From Paragonimus westermani (taxonomy: Eukaryota; Platyhelminthes; Trematoda; Plagiorchiida; Troglotrematidae): a DNA stretch of 64,000 nucleotides. Made by a program: the position numbers and the translations under genes. Location of the stretch: assembly GCA_008508345.1 (NCBI GenBank), contig QNGE01000144.1:162219-226218 (forward strand), read 5' to 3'. Position 1 is the stretch's first letter. Each line of letters begins with the position of its first letter. A model generated the notes under the pieces. It did no database searches. It was not told where the DNA came from and saw only the letters and a list, made by a program, of their open reading frames with translations. Positions 1-12,979 of this stretch are shown here, in pieces.

Positions 1-306
1 GAACAAAAGTTAGACTCAGGCTTACTTGGTTTTTGTATGGAGATTCTCAAGTCACATTCAGAGACAAACTATAAACAAATATTTGCTACACTTGACACTG
101 TCGACACTTGTTGATATTTCGTTGTAGTTTCTACAAGCACTTATATCTTCCTGGAGATAGTTGATCACCTGTAATGAGAAATGAAGAATGCCTCAAGTTT
201 AATAATGGTTGCTAATTACCCTTTACTTTAAAACATTACCCATGCCATTTCACCCTACCATACAGTGATGATCACCTGAGAGGCGATAGTTCGAATACTT
301 TCACAG

Positions 307-363
307 AATTTTACAACCGTTTCAATGTCTGTGCTCGCTTGTATCATTTGAGCCGATTTCATC
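307..363 (+). CDS. Candidate short exon, unidentified gene
   Basis: A 57-base segment lies between a plausible acceptor (AG at 305-306, after atactttcac) and a consensus donor GTGAGT at 364. The frame starting two bases in is open and reads FYNRFNVCARLYHLSRFH, which looks more like folded protein than AT-rich noise. One base is left over at its end, and the next candidate exon (1804-1994) needs exactly one carried base, so the pair is phase-compatible. A second frame is also open. I recognise no family, and open windows this short arise by chance. Confidence 0.2.
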
Positions 364-1803
364 GTGAGTGAATGAACAGAGCTAGCTCACTTGTGAAACT
401 CCACTCATATCCAGTAAACAGCAATCTGCCCATCCGTATGTAAAACCACGATCATCCGTTGCTCATGTTAACCTTACAACCAAAAAACTTTAAATACACT
501 AGTGCGGTCAGGTTCGATTAAAAAATTATTTGATATAATTGTGAGAGATCCAGTAAACGGGGAGGTTATATGGTTTATGATTCTGATTACAGCCCGATTA
601 ATGAACTCAAAAAATGACACTGTACCATGACCGATAACCCATGGTTTGTAGCATGTGTTTTCAAGTGTAAATCAAAGTGTTTAATAACGAGTAGTTTTAC
701 TCTACCAAATATTGTTTACACTAGGATGGAACCGTTTAATTTTTCGATTAAGTTTGGGTAGCAAAGCACTTGAAAGTGCTACTGCAGGGGTTGAATGAAA
801 CACTCCACTTGAACCGAAACATTCTGGATAGTGGGCTAGATGAGGGTTTTCAAGTGACTTTTTGGGCATCCAAAACAGGGTGATCTTAATAAAATCCATA
901 CACGATCGGGAGTGGACATTTTTACAATACAAAATCAACTGAATACAACATTAGTATTTAAATAGTTTGTGAGTAACTGTTACAGGCTCGCAGAACTCTA
1001 TGGGTGAATAGACATTTCGAGTGGGATGTCAAGGATTACGTGCGTAGGTCAACGCGGTTATCTAGGCAGAAAGTGTCCAACATTTAACTCCACGACATCA
1101 CGACTGTATGCAATATTGACGATTAATGGTGAAAGCGCAAGTTTTTAATGCCATCTGTTAGAAATAAACCGTATGGACAGCCCATAGGAATGTGAAATCT
1201 GCTACCAGATATCAAGGATGTTCAATTATTGAACAAATATTTCAAAATCGGAATATCTGGCTATGAAACTGAAGATCTTCAAGGAGAATACAAATGAATA
1301 TTGACTGATGACAGTAGCTATTCGTACACTGTGCACATACACTCATTCCCACCTCTGACAATCAATCACAAGGCCTAATTCTTGACTCAGTTATATAGTG
1401 AAACACGACAAATTCTGTAAATAGGGAAAAATTAAGAAGTTTTGAAATATCTATGGGAATGATCAAAACTTAAAGGTTTAGATCACATGAGTGTGTATAA
1501 TTATTATTAGTTTCGAGTGAAAGGCTTGGGTCTTTGAAACAGTTTTTAAACTTCAAATCGAATGGCTATTTCTGTGTAATAAGTGAGCATCACAGCAAGC
1601 TTGACCACGGTGCAGCAACTCAAATAACTTTGTCCCAACACGGCGTCATCCTACCGTTGACCCACAATAATGAGGATGAGGTGAAACAACTGTCAGTTTG
1701 ATATTGTGCGACCTCTGTCACAACGCTATATCAGTCGGCTGAATATCCGTCTCCAACGTAGTTGTTACTAATTCACTGCACCGAATATCTTTGTAGTTTC
1801 CAG

Positions 1804-1994
1804 TCCTAATGTGGATGCCAGGCCACCCACGTGAGAAGAACGGAACGACCGCTGAACGTTCGAGTAGCCGGGCGAGTTCTGGATTGGGTGCACATGAGAG
1901 CAAACAAGCCCAAGCAGCTGGTGCTACTCAGTCATTGCAACGCAGGCAATCAGCATCTTTGATCGCATGTCATTTGTGGACCTCTGAGCATAAG
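1804..1994 (+). CDS. Candidate internal exon, Ser/Ala/Gln-rich product
   Basis: A 191-base window clearly richer in G and C than the surrounding DNA. It is bounded by an acceptor (tttgtagtttccag, AG at 1802-1803) and a strong donor AAG|GTAAGT at 1995. Only one frame is open: it takes two bases to finish a codon, then runs about 63 codons to end exactly on a codon boundary. The product is polar and low-complexity (GTTAERSSSRASSGLGAHES, then Gln/Ala-rich, then LQRRQSASLIACHLW), as expected of a disordered linker. The open frame continues past the donor to 2243, so an unspliced reading cannot be excluded. A strong acceptor follows at 2219-2220. I recognise no family. Confidence 0.33.
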
Positions 1995-2220
1995 GTAAGT
2001 AGTACTCAGATTTCCGACCATTTGCTCAGCGAACACTCGACGACTGCTCGAGAGCGCCAAATACCAATTACTCCCTTGTCAACAAAAAGGTGTACATGTG
2101 GTCAGTCTTTAACTTATTTTCATTGCTGCACACCTGATGAGATGCAACGAAATTCACCAGACAATAAATCATGCAGTATAGCGTTTTTAGCTTCTGTTTC
2201 CATAATTTCTCATTTTTCAG

Positions 2221-2310
2221 ACAGCCTTCTTACTGCACTTTAATGCCACGAGCAACTGATGGTGACCTTCAATTTCTTATGACCTTTCTAGACATTGCAT
2301 TCCAAAAAAG
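2221..2310 (+). CDS. Candidate internal exon
   Basis: The best acceptor in this part of the window, a long pyrimidine run ending in tttttcag, precedes base 2221. A donor AAG|GTACTA follows at 2311. The frame that begins one base in is open for 29 codons and includes ATDGDLQFLMTFLDIAFQK, a strongly protein-like stretch. Two bases are left over, which joins in phase to the next candidate exon at 2921. The frame in phase with exon 1804-1994 instead meets a stop after 12 codons, so the two groups may not belong to one transcript, or a small exon lies between them. No family recognised. Confidence 0.27.
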
Positions 2311-2920
2311 GTACTAAACTTGAGTTACGCTTTTTTTCTGCGATGTAGCTATTGGTTACTTTGAATGATACCCCGTACTAAGACAGTTAAGGTTAACTGT
2401 TAAAATTCCTCAAAATTTTCTCACGGAATATTTTATCAAATGATTCACATGTCACATTTTTTTGCAAAAGAGCTTAAGCACACCAATTTACGTGATATTT
2501 CTTTGAAAGTTTGTAAGAAAATGTCAACATATCAATTAATCAATTGAGTCACTGGGAGACACGACCGTTATAATCAAATAATAACCTTGAAACATACAAT
2601 TCACTTAACTGAGATCAGATATCAAAACTTGTTTACAATACAAAGTGATGAAAATTGGCATTCGAAGAACGCGAAAATCGTCATGTGAGATGATTGCCTA
2701 TGCACTAGTTCGTTCGCAGTTTTCACTTACATACGCGAAACGGAGTACAAACAATTGGATGTGTGGGAGGTGACAAGCAAAACTGTCAAAGCAGCTTATC
2801 ATAATTCGGCCATATAATCGAAAATAATGTCCCGAGGAGCACATTCCTGATCAGCTTGATTTTATTCGACACATATGTGTTGTGAATGAACATCCAATTC
2901 TTTATTCAAATCTATTCCAG

Positions 2921-2986
2921 GTTATCACTGCTTCAAAACTGGAATTATCATGAAAGATATAGCAGGCGAGATTTTTCCTCTCTGGA
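2921..2986 (+). CDS. Candidate internal exon
   Basis: A 66-base segment between an acceptor (tctattccag, ending at 2920) and a donor GA|GTAAGT at 2987. In phase with exon 2221-2310 the join makes an Arg codon and then LSLLQNWNYHERYSRRDF, open to the donor with two bases carried. Another frame is also open (YHCFKTGIIMKDIAGEIF), so the phase is not fixed by this segment alone. Flanks are AT-rich and non-coding in all frames. No homology recognised. Confidence 0.25.
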
Positions 2987-2989
2987 GTA

Positions 2990-5900
2990 AGTAAATTTTC
3001 TATATCCAATCAGTGCAAAACATGCATTATACGGGAATTTTTGTGAAAACAATCAAAATTATATTCACAATCTATTCTGGCACTTTATTCCACTAATAAT
3101 ACCATAATTATATACAGAATACTATAATAATAATAATATTGGGAAACGTTATTAAGCCACATTATTTGCGTTGTGCCACTCTAATTAAATGAAAAATCGA
3201 CAAATACCAAAGTAACGCTTGTCAGCGAATAATGTACGGTGTTATACTATTTAAAAAATTATTTTTCACTGCACAGATATAAGCCTGATTTTTTATCATT
3301 TCAACCTGACGCTCTTCCATCAACTCTATCTCACATTGAAATTACTTTGGAAAATGTTTGCAACCGGAATGCTCTGTCATTCTAACTGAGTACCTGTGTT
3401 ATACTTTTCAAAACCATCACCAAGTTGATACACTATTTAACTCACAACATTCGGCCCTTTTTTATTCGGGTCTACTTATTTTAACTATCCACGTTCTAGT
3501 GTTTCGACTACGACGATGGATGACGCAGAACAATCTAGTCCATACAGTATATTTTTAAGCATAAGTAAACGTCAATCATCATAAATCGAATTTGTTGGGG
3601 ACATGCAGTAAATTTGTGGTATTACGTGGTTTCCTCAATCAAGACTGATTATTAATCACAAAGTTTCACAGTTTCACTCTGTTAGTACTCGTTTCATGTT
3701 GTCACCTGCCCACCGTCAAGTCTTTGGGCAACTCAGCGAAAGTTGTTTTACTTCCTTCACCGATTTACTAATACATACTGATTGCTTATAAGTCTTGCTT
3801 TTTACTGGTTGTTCACGTGGTCAGTGTCTGGAACCTAAGGCAAAATCAGGCAAAATCAGGCATGTGAAACTATTCACACTTTATATGATTTTATCGTGTA
3901 ATGTTCCATAGTGTATTTTAAGTATGGCTACTGTTTTGGACAAAACCTTGTTTTTGAGGTCTTCAAGAGTTGTCACTCATATATCTATAAGAATTGCCAC
4001 GATACTAGCCGAAACACAGACTTTCCTGTACTCCCTCATCCATTTGCAAAAATGTTTTGCATAGCAACTTGTGGTATACAAGTCTTTGTAGAGTTAAATA
4101 CTGTTAACCAACTTCACAGGCTTAGGTGTGGTCTTTGAAGTCACATATTTACGTATGAAATCTTTTGTTCCTGTCTATAAGATCTGTGCGTGGATTTGTA
4201 TGCACACTTGCACACGACTGCAACATGGAGCGGACCTTTCGATAGTATACCTGAATCTCAAGTGTGAGGATTAATTGCATAAACGCTGTTTTCTTTTTGT
4301 GATTATATAACGTAAAGGAATTCTGAGCAGAAAATATGAACTTCCTAACTTATATCGAGCCACCCCTGCACATTGTTGCATCACGGAAAAAGAGCGACGG
4401 GAACAGAATACTGATGCTTCACATGGCGAAAAATCACACTATTACATCAGTATGATTTGTAAGGAACTGAACTTAAGAAAGTGAAGAAATAAGCTATACA
4501 AAACGCAGGGCTCGGGTGTGGGTTCATTGTTATCACAAATATACCAGCTAATGAGTAGATTATAGTGTCACATTTAATAGACTTCCTGAATAAGTGAAAA
4601 TTATGGCAAAGATTGACTGCCCTCTGTGGTGTGTGAGACGCAAACCTAGCCAACATAAATCACCGTTTGATGCAAAAATTTCACAAAGCGGCTAATATAT
4701 TTCAGGCTGCAATCTGTTTTCCTAAATTTGAAACGCTTTTATAAACTAGACGACGTTCACGCCAAATGTGTGGCAGAAAATCAAATTATTCCTGTCTGTT
4801 TCTTCAAATGAAATTCGCCTCAAATGTACCGCAAACATCTGTAACTGCTTCGAAACGCCATCATTAAAATCACTCCGGTTGATCGGGTTAGCAGCGGCAT
4901 TTGTTGTGTTTCACAGGACACTTATGCTCGCCATTTTAATTAATTCAGGATTTGAAGGCAGTAAAAAATCAATACGCGCTGAAGTGACGTCGCATAATAA
5001 CATTACTGTGTTCTTTACCCGCTCTCAAAAATTTAGACTGGAGATTGAAACGATTCTGTCGAATGCGACTTTTGTTTTTTCATTAAACTGGTAGTTTCGT
5101 GCACAGCAGTTTCTGTGAGGCGTTTTGTTTATCAAGATGGCAGGAAGACGTGAATTGAGAGATGCAAGCATTTCCTTTCTTCCTATCATTCGATTACACA
5201 AAACCTTTAGTTGTATGGGTTTAACACCTAGAAACAGAACGATGAAACAAACGAAGGTTATATAAGCACACTCAAGGCAGTGTGGATGGTTTCAATGCCA
5301 CGACAACCAGACTGATTAAGTCAACAAATTCTACCAGGTGTGCGCTGCTGGACTGACAACGCTCTGGTTTACAACTTTGTGATAAAACCGCGAACAGAGT
5401 GGCGAGATTTATCACACGGTCTGCTAAAAATGTGTTCCGCGATCAAAGACGCCGGATTTCCGTCCGTTCCACCGTTTCTCTGATATGTCAACCAAGGTTT
5501 GCTTTGACTTACTCTGGAAACCTATTACCCATTTACCTTGTCAACTGTCCTGCAGATCCATGGTTTGTCAAATTTTCTATCACTAAATCCTATCAAAACT
5601 TTAAACTTTTTTGAGTAAACTGGAAAGACTGGGTCTCTAAACTAGCTCCACATTTGTTTAAATGACTTCCCCATCCATGTCAGAGTCTGATAATTTCTGT
5701 TACCAGAGTAGCCACTCTTCTGTGCCTACATATACCCAGAGGGGCACAGTTTATTCTAGGTGACTTGACTGTCGTGAATATGTTGCCAGATGTGCTCATA
5801 AAATCAGACGTGATATTCATTTTCAGCTTGTTTACCGTCCACCTTCATACGAGAGTGTTCATGGTTTCAGGGATAGCCAACATTTTCATAAGTTGTTTCC

Positions 5901-8560
5901 CCTTTGGACTCGTTACTGACCGACACGATTGAGGCCTCTGACGATAATATCACACATTTGATATATGTAAGTGTCAACCGTGGACTTTTTGTAGGTTGAA
6001 AAATGTTTTATACTACAAGTTCTTAACTGAACTGAAAAACCGACTTCCGAACAAATTTCCGAATTACCATGCGTATACTCTAATTACTTTTGCCAAAACA
6101 TATTGTTATTTTGTTAGAGGGCCGGAAATTAATCACAGTGCGCTTGCTCGAGATCTTTACTGGCTGGTTGTTTCAACCTAAGCTAAGGATTTATTCACAC
6201 ATGCATATTTTACACCAATTTCCCTGTGCCGCTGTACGCATTTGAAGCTTTCTCCTTAGATGACTGTCTGGCGAACCCATTTGCTTCATACTGCAAAAAT
6301 ACCGCTTTCAGTGCATACTTAATAATATATATATATATGTATCATAGGTCTGTGTTTTATGTTTTAACAATGGACTTAGAAGGGGAGGCTTACAGTCTTT
6401 CCGTTCTTCTTGTTGGGATGTTTTCCGGCAAAATTACTTCAAACTGCAGGTGGCCCGGAAGAGATTCACATCCAGACATTTCTACACAATTTTATCACAT
6501 GACTAGACGCCATTATGAACTATGACGAAGTTAAAAGAGTCCGGTGTCAACTGGCTGAATTGAAAACAATTATCTTGGAGTGAATTCGCTTTAATTACGG
6601 ACAGTGCGGACTACTGCGCTACTTTTGATGGCAAACCGGTGACTTTAGAATGCTAACAAAGTTTGCTAGTGCGCATGTTTCATGAGATTCCTTTAACGGA
6701 CGTCACCCGTTAACAGTGTGTGCTTCAAGTAAGTGCACATTCACAGCTGAAAGTCCACACTTGCTGCTCTGACTGTACGTAAGTTTCTTTAACCGAATAC
6801 ATTGCTTCTATTCTTCTCACGCTTTTTTACTTAATTGTTGCTAAACGGCTGATAAATAGCATTCACGCCCAATGGTTCAAGCATAATAATATCACCGGTC
6901 AAGAAAGAATAACTCGTGACTGTAGCTTCTACTGACACCTAACCAAATCGCGGGGCGTACAAAGTATCACTGAGCGATATGTGGGTCACGAACAGTGATA
7001 CATTCCCGGTTGTCTACTTTTGAGCTGGCCATAAAACACTAGTTATTTTTTTAATTTATACGCATGCAATAGACAGATATGCAACATTGGCATATTTTAT
7101 CGCCGTTATCATTGGCTGCATTCCTATAAGCATACGACTGTGACTGGTCCTCCGTCTATATAGCGCACTGTGAAGAGCCCATTGACGTCCTGATAGCTGC
7201 AACCGAGCCAAAGTAGATACGGTATTTACGTAGTAAGAGCGAAAATACCGAGTTAACACTATTATATGTCTTTTGAAATAAACATCATTATTCTATGCAA
7301 TGTGTTTTTCTCAACTGTGATACCTAGTTCTTTGTCGTCTGGGCTCTATTTCAGATTGATTAGAAGATAAGCAGAATGAGTTTTATGCGGTGAAGAAAGA
7401 CAAATTAAGTCAAGGACGATATTAACTTTGTACAGAACATTACACCCGTGTATTGTTATTTAGAGCTGATCTTGTTGCCCACATGTTCATAAGATTTTGA
7501 TGTATGTCGTCTGATAATGTGACTGCAAGGAGACCTCAATATGATCGAGTTGGCAAGTTAACTGTCATTTGCTCTGTCAAATATGTGTAATAGAATCCAT
7601 GGTTTATTGTTTTCTTAGCTGTATCTGGCTCCTAGCCAATTTCAAGTTCAGTTCACAGAACTGGAAATACGTTTCTTCAGGCAATTTTAAGTCCATCTTA
7701 CTTTTGCTCTGACTTTGTTTATCTACTAGAATATGCTATTTGAACTTCCGCGTAAACTATTCAGTGTTTGCTATGGTTCAGAGTGACTACAAGTACAATC
7801 GGAGTAACTTAACAACCAAAGGCAGAACGTGTATAAATTCCAGTTACCTTGTGCTGCAAATTCCATATCAAAACATCCTAGGGGTTAATTTTCCTGTTCT
7901 TATGAACAACTTTCTTACAACCACTTCATTCTGACCACCATGTCAGTAAGACATTGAAAATGATCCAAGTGATGTTTAGCACTTCCAGTGTGAACTGATT
8001 TTGTTTAACAAAAAAACAAATTTGTTAAACAGGTTAATTTCGATGTAACATACTCAGCACTTTTCGGTCAGTCTTCAGTGGGGATATGAACATTCAACAA
8101 TTTACACACTTTGAAAGCACCACATGTTACTGAGACATGTATACTAGGAATTTGATACGTTGCTAACTGTAACATGAAAAACGTTGTTTCTTCGTAACCA
8201 ATCACTGCATGAAGTAACAGTTTGCTGTAGGTCGCTGTGAAATCTGAGACCGAATAACGCGTGCGTATCACACTATTATCAGGTAGGCTCTTCCTATTTA
8301 CCTATACAGATTTACGTTCCTCCCCATTTCGTTTAGAGGTCTTTGCTGTATTTCTCACATTAAATAAAATGTACCGTTTTTTAAATCATCCTCAAAACTT
8401 GCCTTCGTCCGTAAATTACCGGTTCTCATCTATTTGCGCAATTATACATACCTCACTGGATTCATTATTGTCTGTGTTCATCACAGCTATTCGGTTGCTT
8501 TTCAGACAACATTTGCTGTTGGGTAACTGAGCAAGGAGTTAAAACCAGCTCTATATATTC
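2990..8560. other. AT-rich stretch without assignable genes
   Basis: No transposon domain or RNA gene is recognisable here. Open frames are short (110 codons or fewer) and rich in Phe, Cys, Tyr and Ile, as AT-rich noise is. Minor items: an 11-base direct repeat (gcaaaatcagg, twice) near 3840-3863, a short AAT/TA run at 3120-3145, and an open run starting after an AG at 4707 (LQSVFLNLKRFYKLDD and onward, about 34 codons) with no good donor. The stretch is compatible with long introns of a + strand gene, but that is inference. Confidence 0.4.
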
Positions 8561-8562
8561 AG

Positions 8563-8630
8563 CAAAGTGTGTAAAACTGAAACGTTGAGCTGCTACAAAA
8601 GTCTACTGGGTACGGTTTTTGTGGTAGACA
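8563..8630 (+). CDS. Weak candidate exon
   Basis: A 68-base window between an AG at 8561-8562 (weak pyrimidine tract, tctatatattc) and a consensus donor A|GTAAGT at 8631. One frame is open, KVCKTETLSCYKSLLGTVF and on to the donor. Its first base completes the codon carried over from candidate exon 2921-2986, so the two are phase-compatible, although 5.6 kb apart. The other two frames are closed. No family recognised and the acceptor is poor. Confidence 0.15.
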
Positions 8631-8634
8631 GTAA

Positions 8635-11240
8635 GTGTGTCAAAGTACGGCACCACATCCCCTCCAAGGTATATCAATACTTGAGCGTGTTATTTGATGA
8701 TCTGCTGGGCAGTTTTCAACAATCATAATTAATAGATTGCGACAGCATGGCGAGGAAGAAGCATAACTGGTTGCAAATGAGTGATTTCCGAGACCTGTAA
8801 TTCTTGACGGTTAGGTCCATGTTGCCCCTTGAGATACCTAAGCCGAAAATATTTCATCACATTTTATACACTAGGAATTTCAAAATTCCGCTACAACCCT
8901 TTACTGGACCATAAAAGATATGCTGAGCAGTAATCACCAACCCAAATTTTGTTTGTTTCTGTGTCTTGCTTAATAATGAAAGTTGAAAATGAACACCCGC
9001 TTGGCATCAGTTACGCCCATACTAGAAAACAAGAAGGCTTCAGTCTAATTACGAACAAGACTTATCGAATAACTTTACAGTTTGAAAAATGGTCAATTTA
9101 GTTCCGAATATCTGTGCACTATACGTATACATGTGTAACTAAAACAATAGTTTCACTTTATAGCCGCTGAACTGAACATAGCCTTCACGTTTTAGCAGCA
9201 CCGGTTAGCTAGGACTGAACAGTAATTTCGTGCAGCTTACAAATTCTTGAAACACACCGACTGCATAAGGGTTATGAGTTTAAAGAATGCAACTCTCAGA
9301 TATGCTGTTATTTCCACCAACTGTTCATATTCATAAGTTACGCAGTCACCCAAAAAGAAAACGTGGGACTTTGTTATAAGTCGAATATTTTCCTTAATAA
9401 TCATCCGCTTCTCATGTGGTTATCAGATAAGCAACAGTTTATTTAGCTCTAGTAAATATATACGACCTTCAGTAAACTGGTTTCCTCGTTCTGTAGCTTT
9501 TACCGACCAAAGTATAACATTTTTACTGCAAATAGAATATTTGAATTTGTGTAGCAGTTTGAATTTTCACCAGACAGTTGGTTTCCAAAGGAATGTCGCG
9601 ACGCGGACCTGTGCTGTAGGTTGAACTTTTCTAACATAACCACCTTACTTTCTTCGACGTATACACATAGAGATCCGCCTTATATCACTGTAAATCACTT
9701 TGTTCCAGGTCACACGTTGATGAAAATACGAGACATCATATTCCTCTTTTGGAATCACGGTCTCATATAAATCTGGCATGCTTGAAGCCCACATACCCAG
9801 TATTCGGAGTATCACTGCGTGCCATCTGTGAGATATATGAGCAACATTTTCATTTCCATATTTAACACTTAATTATACATTACAGTTTACCCACTGCACT
9901 AAAGTCCAGGTGTCATAATAAAAACTGTAACCATGACATCAACATCATGTTTCTATCCCAGTACATAGGGTCGTTAGGAATTTTCGTCACTCTGTTCAAG
10001 TTGCCAGGAAATATCTATGAGTGATTATAATGTTGCCAAATTTTTGGCTTACTCTCGCTTAGTTTCTATCTTCACTTATCCCGTTAGTCGAAATTTTTCA
10101 ACAGTATTCATCTGTTTGAATTGTTATCAACTAATGCGCATCTGTCATTTCTTTTCGTATGAACAAATACGGTTTTGCATGCACTTCAGAGTTCATCAAA
10201 CTCATTATTGCTGTCTACTGAGCTTTCTCCACTCCATTCAACTGCACGCTTTGCACTCATGTCATCAGCACTTGCCACTTTTGTCTGTTTTTCTGTATGT
10301 CACGCTTTGCCATAAACCTGCATCGTTCCGTTCTTCGAGCTGCAAATTCCTCCGGAAGAAACTCGCAGAATTTATGCAGATGCAAACAGTCAACTATGAA
10401 TATGACTGGAATCATTGTTACAGTCAAAGTCAGCGAACAAATAGCTATAAATTGACTTTATGTACATCTGTATTATTGTGAATAAACTGCTTCTTCCTAT
10501 AACTTTATGCCTGTTTGTTACTTCGAACGGCATATGCTGAAACTTCTAGACGGTGGTCGATATTTCGAACGATTGTGATAGAATAACAGCTGCAACCTCG
10601 CCTTTACCATGAAGGTGGAACATGAACGAAAAATCACGACTGTTCCCACTTATTTGTTCTAACTGGCCCCCACATGCCTCTTACAGGCTCATTGGGCTCT
10701 CAAGGGAATGAGGAGTCATGGCCACCACTGTATCATCACACTCCTCAGATTTCCCCCTGAGATGCAGGTAGGGCCCAATGAGATGTGTTACTCGGGACAG
10801 TATGTTAGTATCAACCAAAAACTAGACGCACGTCGTTCTGTTGGTTGCTCAAGAAATTCTGTTGTAATAAACTCAACAGGTGTACCACCATAGTTTCAAG
10901 TACACATAGATTTGTCTATTACAGGGGTATGTGAAACCGCCAACGCAACATGCGATCTTACTTTAAATTGATGCCACAGAGGATAAATCATGTTGAAAAT
11001 GGGCAATTATATAAAGTTCTATAGGCTGGTCATAACTAGCTACCATTGTGAAATATGGTATATCCGTGTCGTACACTACCTATCACCAGATAGTGGAAAC
11101 CTGCGGAACGTTTATGGTAATGATTAAATTTCTAGAAGTTGTGTTCCGAAAACTCTGTAATAACATTAGTAAAAGTGAGCAAACTTTCTCATTAAAAGTA
11201 GATAATTTGTTTCACCTAAAATGGTGATTTTTCAAAATGC
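8635..11240. other. AT-rich stretch, nothing assignable
   Basis: No element, RNA gene or splice-supported exon is seen. The longest open frame is 10017-10481 (+, 154 codons); it is rich in Cys, His, Phe and Leu, has no recognisable domain and looks like an accidental opening in pyrimidine-rich DNA. Confidence 0.4.
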
Positions 11241-11242
11241 AG

Positions 11243-11327
11243 TCGGAATTCCTGAAATTTCCTGATAGGTGGGCCGACGAACGATTTGCAGTGAGTGAGA
11301 CAGAGATGATCAAGTTTCTTCTTTTTT
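11243..11327 (+). CDS. Candidate internal exon
   Basis: An acceptor (gatttttcaaaatgcag, AG at 11241-11242) is followed by a single open frame reading SEFLKFPDRWADERFA, then VSETEMIKFLLF. Two donors are possible: GCA|GTGAGT at 11291 (a 48-base, phase 0-0 exon) or TTT|GTAAGA at 11328. An ATG two codons upstream in the same frame also allows a 40-codon unspliced reading ending at a TGA near 11350. The charged, Trp-containing sequence is unlike the surrounding noise. No family recognised. Confidence 0.27.
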
Positions 11328-11359
11328 GTAAGACCATATATGTGGTTAACTGATTCTGT

Positions 11360-12770
11360 TATTTTGTAGCAAAACATGCGTTCAAAAAAAACAGCATTAG
11401 GCGCACCAAATCATTCACAATCCTGTCTGCATTATTAGAGTCTTTGTTCTAATTTTGCTCGCATTTAGTTTAGTTTAGCCATCAATTATAAACTAACAAA
11501 TAAATGAGGTGTTGTTTTAGGCCTCATGAAATCTTATACAGAATTGCCTGGTTCTTAATTCTCCCTATCTGAGTTGTTACCGAAGACGCAGAGTTGAAAA
11601 CGCATCAGTATAACTTTTACACATTTTCGGTGTTTCTCGTGTTATTTTTTGTCTCATTGACATAAACGTTAAGAAGCAAGTTTCTCTGTTGACGGAACCG
11701 ATATGATTGCCTTTTAAGCACTTCGGGGATTGAACTTCAAGAGACACTAATGTCAGAAGACATGAAGCATATTTTTCTTTCTGCGAATATGCTCCACAAA
11801 GTAATTAGTCCTGTTTGAATGCTTTGAAAGCGATATGTGAATACCGTATTTGTTTGCACAGAAATCACCCATTTTCAGGAGTCTCAGAGATTTTACTTGT
11901 AAATATTTGACACTAACTGCAATGGACTCGCCTGAGCTCCTAGTTCTGATGCCTGCCGTTTGCCCACCGTTTGCATGCGGTATCCATGATGACCTGCGCG
12001 GGCCCCAGTGTATTTTGCCACATGGGTAGTTTGTGCAACTTTATGACTCACTGGAGTTACGTACGTCAAATGCGAACGAAATCTCTTCCTTTGTTCAAAT
12101 GCATAAACACATCATTTTCATCGTTGGATCTGTAATACCGGTAGTTGGTTTATGCTGCCTGCTTGCTACTAAGGGATTTTGCGAAATGTGTAAAAAGCAA
12201 TCAATTTCACATCAAACACCGTGCATCTTAAAACTTTGGGTTGACTTGTCGAATAAACATACCGGTCTCATTCGAGCGATTTGATTCATGACTGCTAAGT
12301 ACTATGGTGTATTTGTGAGTTCCCTCCAGGCTTGTTCCAGTAAGTTTTCGTTGCATACCACACATAGAATGAGATACACCATTCTCGCTGCAATTTTGAA
12401 ATTTTGTTTAGTGATGCCTCTAATTTCAATTCAACAAATGTAGACGGAAAACTCTTTGTGGACATGGGTTTTCTGAAGATCGGTTTTATCTATTTTAGAA
12501 AATTCGTGCTGTAGCTATCGTACTAATTCCTATGCAAGTCCTTCAAGAACAAATTGAACAAGCATTCTTCATGAATGAGACGATTCAAATATTACCAACT
12601 GGTCACATAAAGATAAACGCCAGAAGTGTACATTACCTTGCAAGCCTTTCTCAATATATACCTTATTTTGTGCAACAGCTTTAGCATTGACTTTCTGAAC
12701 TCAATTTGGGTAGTAAGATATCCGCACCAAATGTAGTACGAATGAAGTTGAATAGTTTTGGCGTCGTGTT
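11360..12770. other. AT-rich stretch, nothing assignable
   Basis: No element or RNA gene recognised. A slightly GC-richer patch near 11920-12030 contains a 35-codon open frame beginning MDSPELLVLMPAV, without splice or family support. Confidence 0.4.
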
Positions 12771-12779
12771 TAACATGTT

Positions 12780-12975
12780 ATTGATGAACAGATTGTAAAT
12801 AACACAACGTTTCGAGCAAGTTGTAATACTCTACGTGTCAACCACCTCGGGTGGCCTTCCTCAGGAGTGTTTTAATCGATTACAACACTCCTGTGGAAGG
12901 CCACCCGGGGTGGTTGAAACGTAGAGTATTACAACTTGCTAGGAACGTTGTGTTACTCCCAATCTGTTTATCAAT
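12780..12975. repeat. Continuous 196-base inverted repeat with hammerhead-like core
   Basis: The segment is a palindrome centred between 12877 and 12878 with no spacer: the centre is the perfect TAATCGATTA, and the 98-base arms match with about 10 differences by my count. Each arm, read outward from the centre, carries the order of a hammerhead ribozyme core: a CUGANGA-type box, a stem (CCACC paired with GGTGG), then a GAAA-type box. The left arm read on the minus strand has CTGAGGA intact but GACA; the right arm read on the + strand has CTGTGGA but GAAA intact. The sequence further out (an ...AACGTTGTGTTA block) resembles the terminal repeats of Penelope-like elements, which are known to carry hammerhead motifs. 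It is a foldback or a head-to-head junction of two such ends. The ribozyme reading is inference; stem III and the cleavage site are not evident to me. Confidence 0.6.
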
Positions 12976-12979
12976 TACT

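Noticed and set aside
5830..5844. A VYRPP motif (in QLVYRPPSYESVHGF, + strand), typical of non-LTR endonucleases
   Set aside because: No GDFN or SDH motif, no RT, and no other matching block nearby; a four-residue motif is expected by chance about once in a six-frame window of this size.
10017..10481. 154-codon + strand open frame
   Set aside because: Cys/His/Phe/Leu-rich, no domain, no splice signals of note; looks like accidental opening in pyrimidine-rich DNA.
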